From: an uncultured Chloroflexales bacterium
GTDB taxonomy: Bacteria > Chloroflexota > Chloroflexia > Chloroflexales > Chloroflexaceae
Direction of reading: 5' to 3'
DNA length: 18,627 nucleotides
NCBI GenBank assembly: GCA_937902315.1
Contig: CALGUG010000031.1
Coordinates: 1-18,627 of the forward strand
Made by a program: the position numbers and the translations under genes. The notes below the pieces were generated by a model. That model was not told the origin of the DNA and ran no database searches. It worked only from the letters and a program-made list of their open reading frames with translations. Each line of letters begins with the position of its first letter. Position 1 is the stretch's first letter. This document shows, piece by piece, positions 17,686-18,627 of this stretch.

Positions 17686-18591
17686 GTTTCAATCCGCGAT
17701 GCGGATTTTTTGCTGTTCGAACAAGAGCTTGATTTTCTTGCCCGCGATGTTAGAACGGGTTTCAATCCGCGATGCGGATTTTTTGCTGTTCGAACATCGA
17801 GCTCTGGGTCGCATCGCCCAAATATGTCGCCGTGTTTCAATCCGCGATGCGGATTTTTTGCTGTTCGAACACCAGTTTTAGGAGCATCGCAATGCAAACT
17901 TTACGTGGTTTCAATCCGCGATGCGGATTTTTTGCTGTTCGAACTTCCCCCCAAATTCTGTCGGCCATTCCGCGCTTAAATTGTTTCAATCCGCGATGCG
18001 GATTTTTTGCTGTTCGAACTTTCTTTGCCGAAACCGTAATACTTCATCAGCGTCCAGTTTCAATCCGCGATGCGGATTTTTTGCTGTTCGAACCTGCAAT
18101 ACCTGCTCCATATGCCGTTCCCGGACTAGCCCGTTTCAATCCGCGATGCGGATTTTTTGCTGTTCGAACTCCACATCTCAAGCAAACAGCCTTGTGAGTG
18201 GCTTGCGTTTCAATCCGCGATGCGGATTTTTTGCTGTTCGAACATAGCACAAGAGGAGCTTGAAATGATCAGTAACAGTTTCAATCCGCGATGCGGATTT
18301 TTTGCTGTTCGAACGAGGCTTCACCAGACGTCTTCTAAGCGATGAAAAAGTTTCAATCCGCGATGCGGATTTTTTGCTGTTCGAACCGGTCCAGGCCGCC
18401 GACCTTCCGGCGATTAATCCGTTAGTGTTTCAATCCGCGATGCGGATTTTTTGCTGTTCGAACGCAATAAGGTAGCAGTGGCTAGTGGTAAGTGGGTTTA
18501 GTTTCAATCCGCGATGCGGATTTTTTGCTGTTCGAACCGGGTATGATATGGCTAAGGAGTACGATCAGTTGGAGTTTCAATCCGCGATGCG
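17686..18591 (+). CRISPR. CRISPR array: 12 perfect 37-nt repeats plus one truncated repeat, 12 spacers
   Basis: Repeats start at 17686, 17759, 17834, 17908, 17983, 18057, 18133, 18207, 18278, 18350, 18427 and 18501, all identical over 37 nt, and a truncated one starts at 18574. The spacers are 34-40 nt (36, 38, 37, 38, 37, 39, 37, 34, 35, 40, 37, 36) and all different. The repeat begins GTTTCAATCC, has a perfect stem AATCCGC-GAT-GCGGATT, a run of six T, and ends GCTGTTCGAAC. The GTTTCAATCC start and the degenerate last repeat indicate transcription left to right with the leader before 17686. The repeat style recalls the class 1 (type I or III) arrays of filamentous phototrophs and relatives. 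No cas1, cas2, cas6 or effector gene is in the window, so the type cannot be assigned. Reading frames across the array that encode repeated CGFFAVRT are not genes. Confidence 0.98.
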
Positions 18592-18627
18592 AGGGTAGCG
18601 CTTAACATAAGGGAGATTTTTGGCTCA
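18574..18627 (+). repeat. Truncated terminal CRISPR repeat and the array's distal edge
   Basis: The last repeat matches the consensus for its first 18 bases (18574-18591, ending GATGCG), then changes abruptly to AGGGTAGCGCTTAAC. Near the window edge GATTTTTGGCTCA (18615-18627) resembles the missing 3' half (10 of 13 positions). The rest of 18592-18627 holds nothing recognisable. Confidence 0.8.

Noticed and set aside
18020..18056. Spacer whose reverse complement reads WTLMKYYGFGKE, faintly like a reverse-transcriptase segment
   Set aside because: Twelve residues are too few to support a family assignment.
17580..18345. Open reading frames on both strands across the CRISPR array
   Set aside because: They encode only the translated repeat (CGFFAVRT or its reverse) broken by unrelated spacers and are array artefacts.
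17686..18573. Self-targeting spacers against this window
   Set aside because: Reading the twelve spacers against the rest of the window by eye gave no convincing match; a genome-wide search was not possible.

Overview
The window looks like a Chloroflexota (filamentous, Herpetosiphon/Roseiflexus-like) chromosome segment or contig end. This rests on gene content rather than a marker gene: a secreted C25-type peptidase ending in a hydrophobic 'FLPLV' motif of the kind I associate with Chloroflexota exported proteins, a very large cyclase-ATPase-TPR regulator, a STAND-like ATPase with a C-terminal helix-turn-helix, and a T-rich 37-nt CRISPR repeat starting GTTTCAATCC. The coding regions are moderately GC-rich. 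No rRNA or tRNA gene was seen.

Layout, left to right. (1) 1-3197: 5'-truncated secreted gingipain-like (C25) protease whose visible 5' end is an in-frame 15-bp tandem repeat. 38 bp later comes 3236-6934, a tandem class III cyclase/AAA ATPase/TPR protein with the architecture of mammalian soluble adenylyl cyclase. (2) 7244-9334: STAND-like ATPase with a C-terminal HTH. (3) 9840-10695: NmrA/SDR-type reductase broken by one extra T near its 5' end, closed by a strong terminator. (4) 10875-11597: zinc ribbon, Q/P/Y-rich linker and membrane domain, with its own terminator. (5) glmS on the minus strand, 11649-13496. (6) 14558-17555: a redox cluster of an LLM flavin monooxygenase, an OsmC-like protein, and two translationally coupled carboxymuconolactone-decarboxylase/AhpD-like proteins. 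(7) 17686 to about 18591: a CRISPR array of 12 perfect repeats plus one truncated repeat. No cas gene is in the window.

The gaps between genes are long and carry two families of short dispersed sequences. The first is a MITE-like family: two intact copies (9385-9591, 13519-13683) with ends TACCAAATYC, apparent 3-bp TNA target duplications, a shared 18-bp motif and a perfect internal hairpin. The two hairpins differ in sequence but every difference is matched on the opposite arm. Two decayed copies lie at 7151-7199 and 14377-14477. The second is a REP-like family: five copies of a 21-bp core, four of them with a CCGCC block at the same offset. The fifth copy occupies the short CRISPR leader and ends almost at the first repeat.

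The most interesting items are the covarying hairpin elements, the fixed-geometry REP-like family and its presence in the CRISPR leader, the composite cyclase active site, and the flavin monooxygenase/OsmC/AhpD-like cluster in which one of the paired CMD proteins has no cysteine at all. No single new defence system with effector genes was found.
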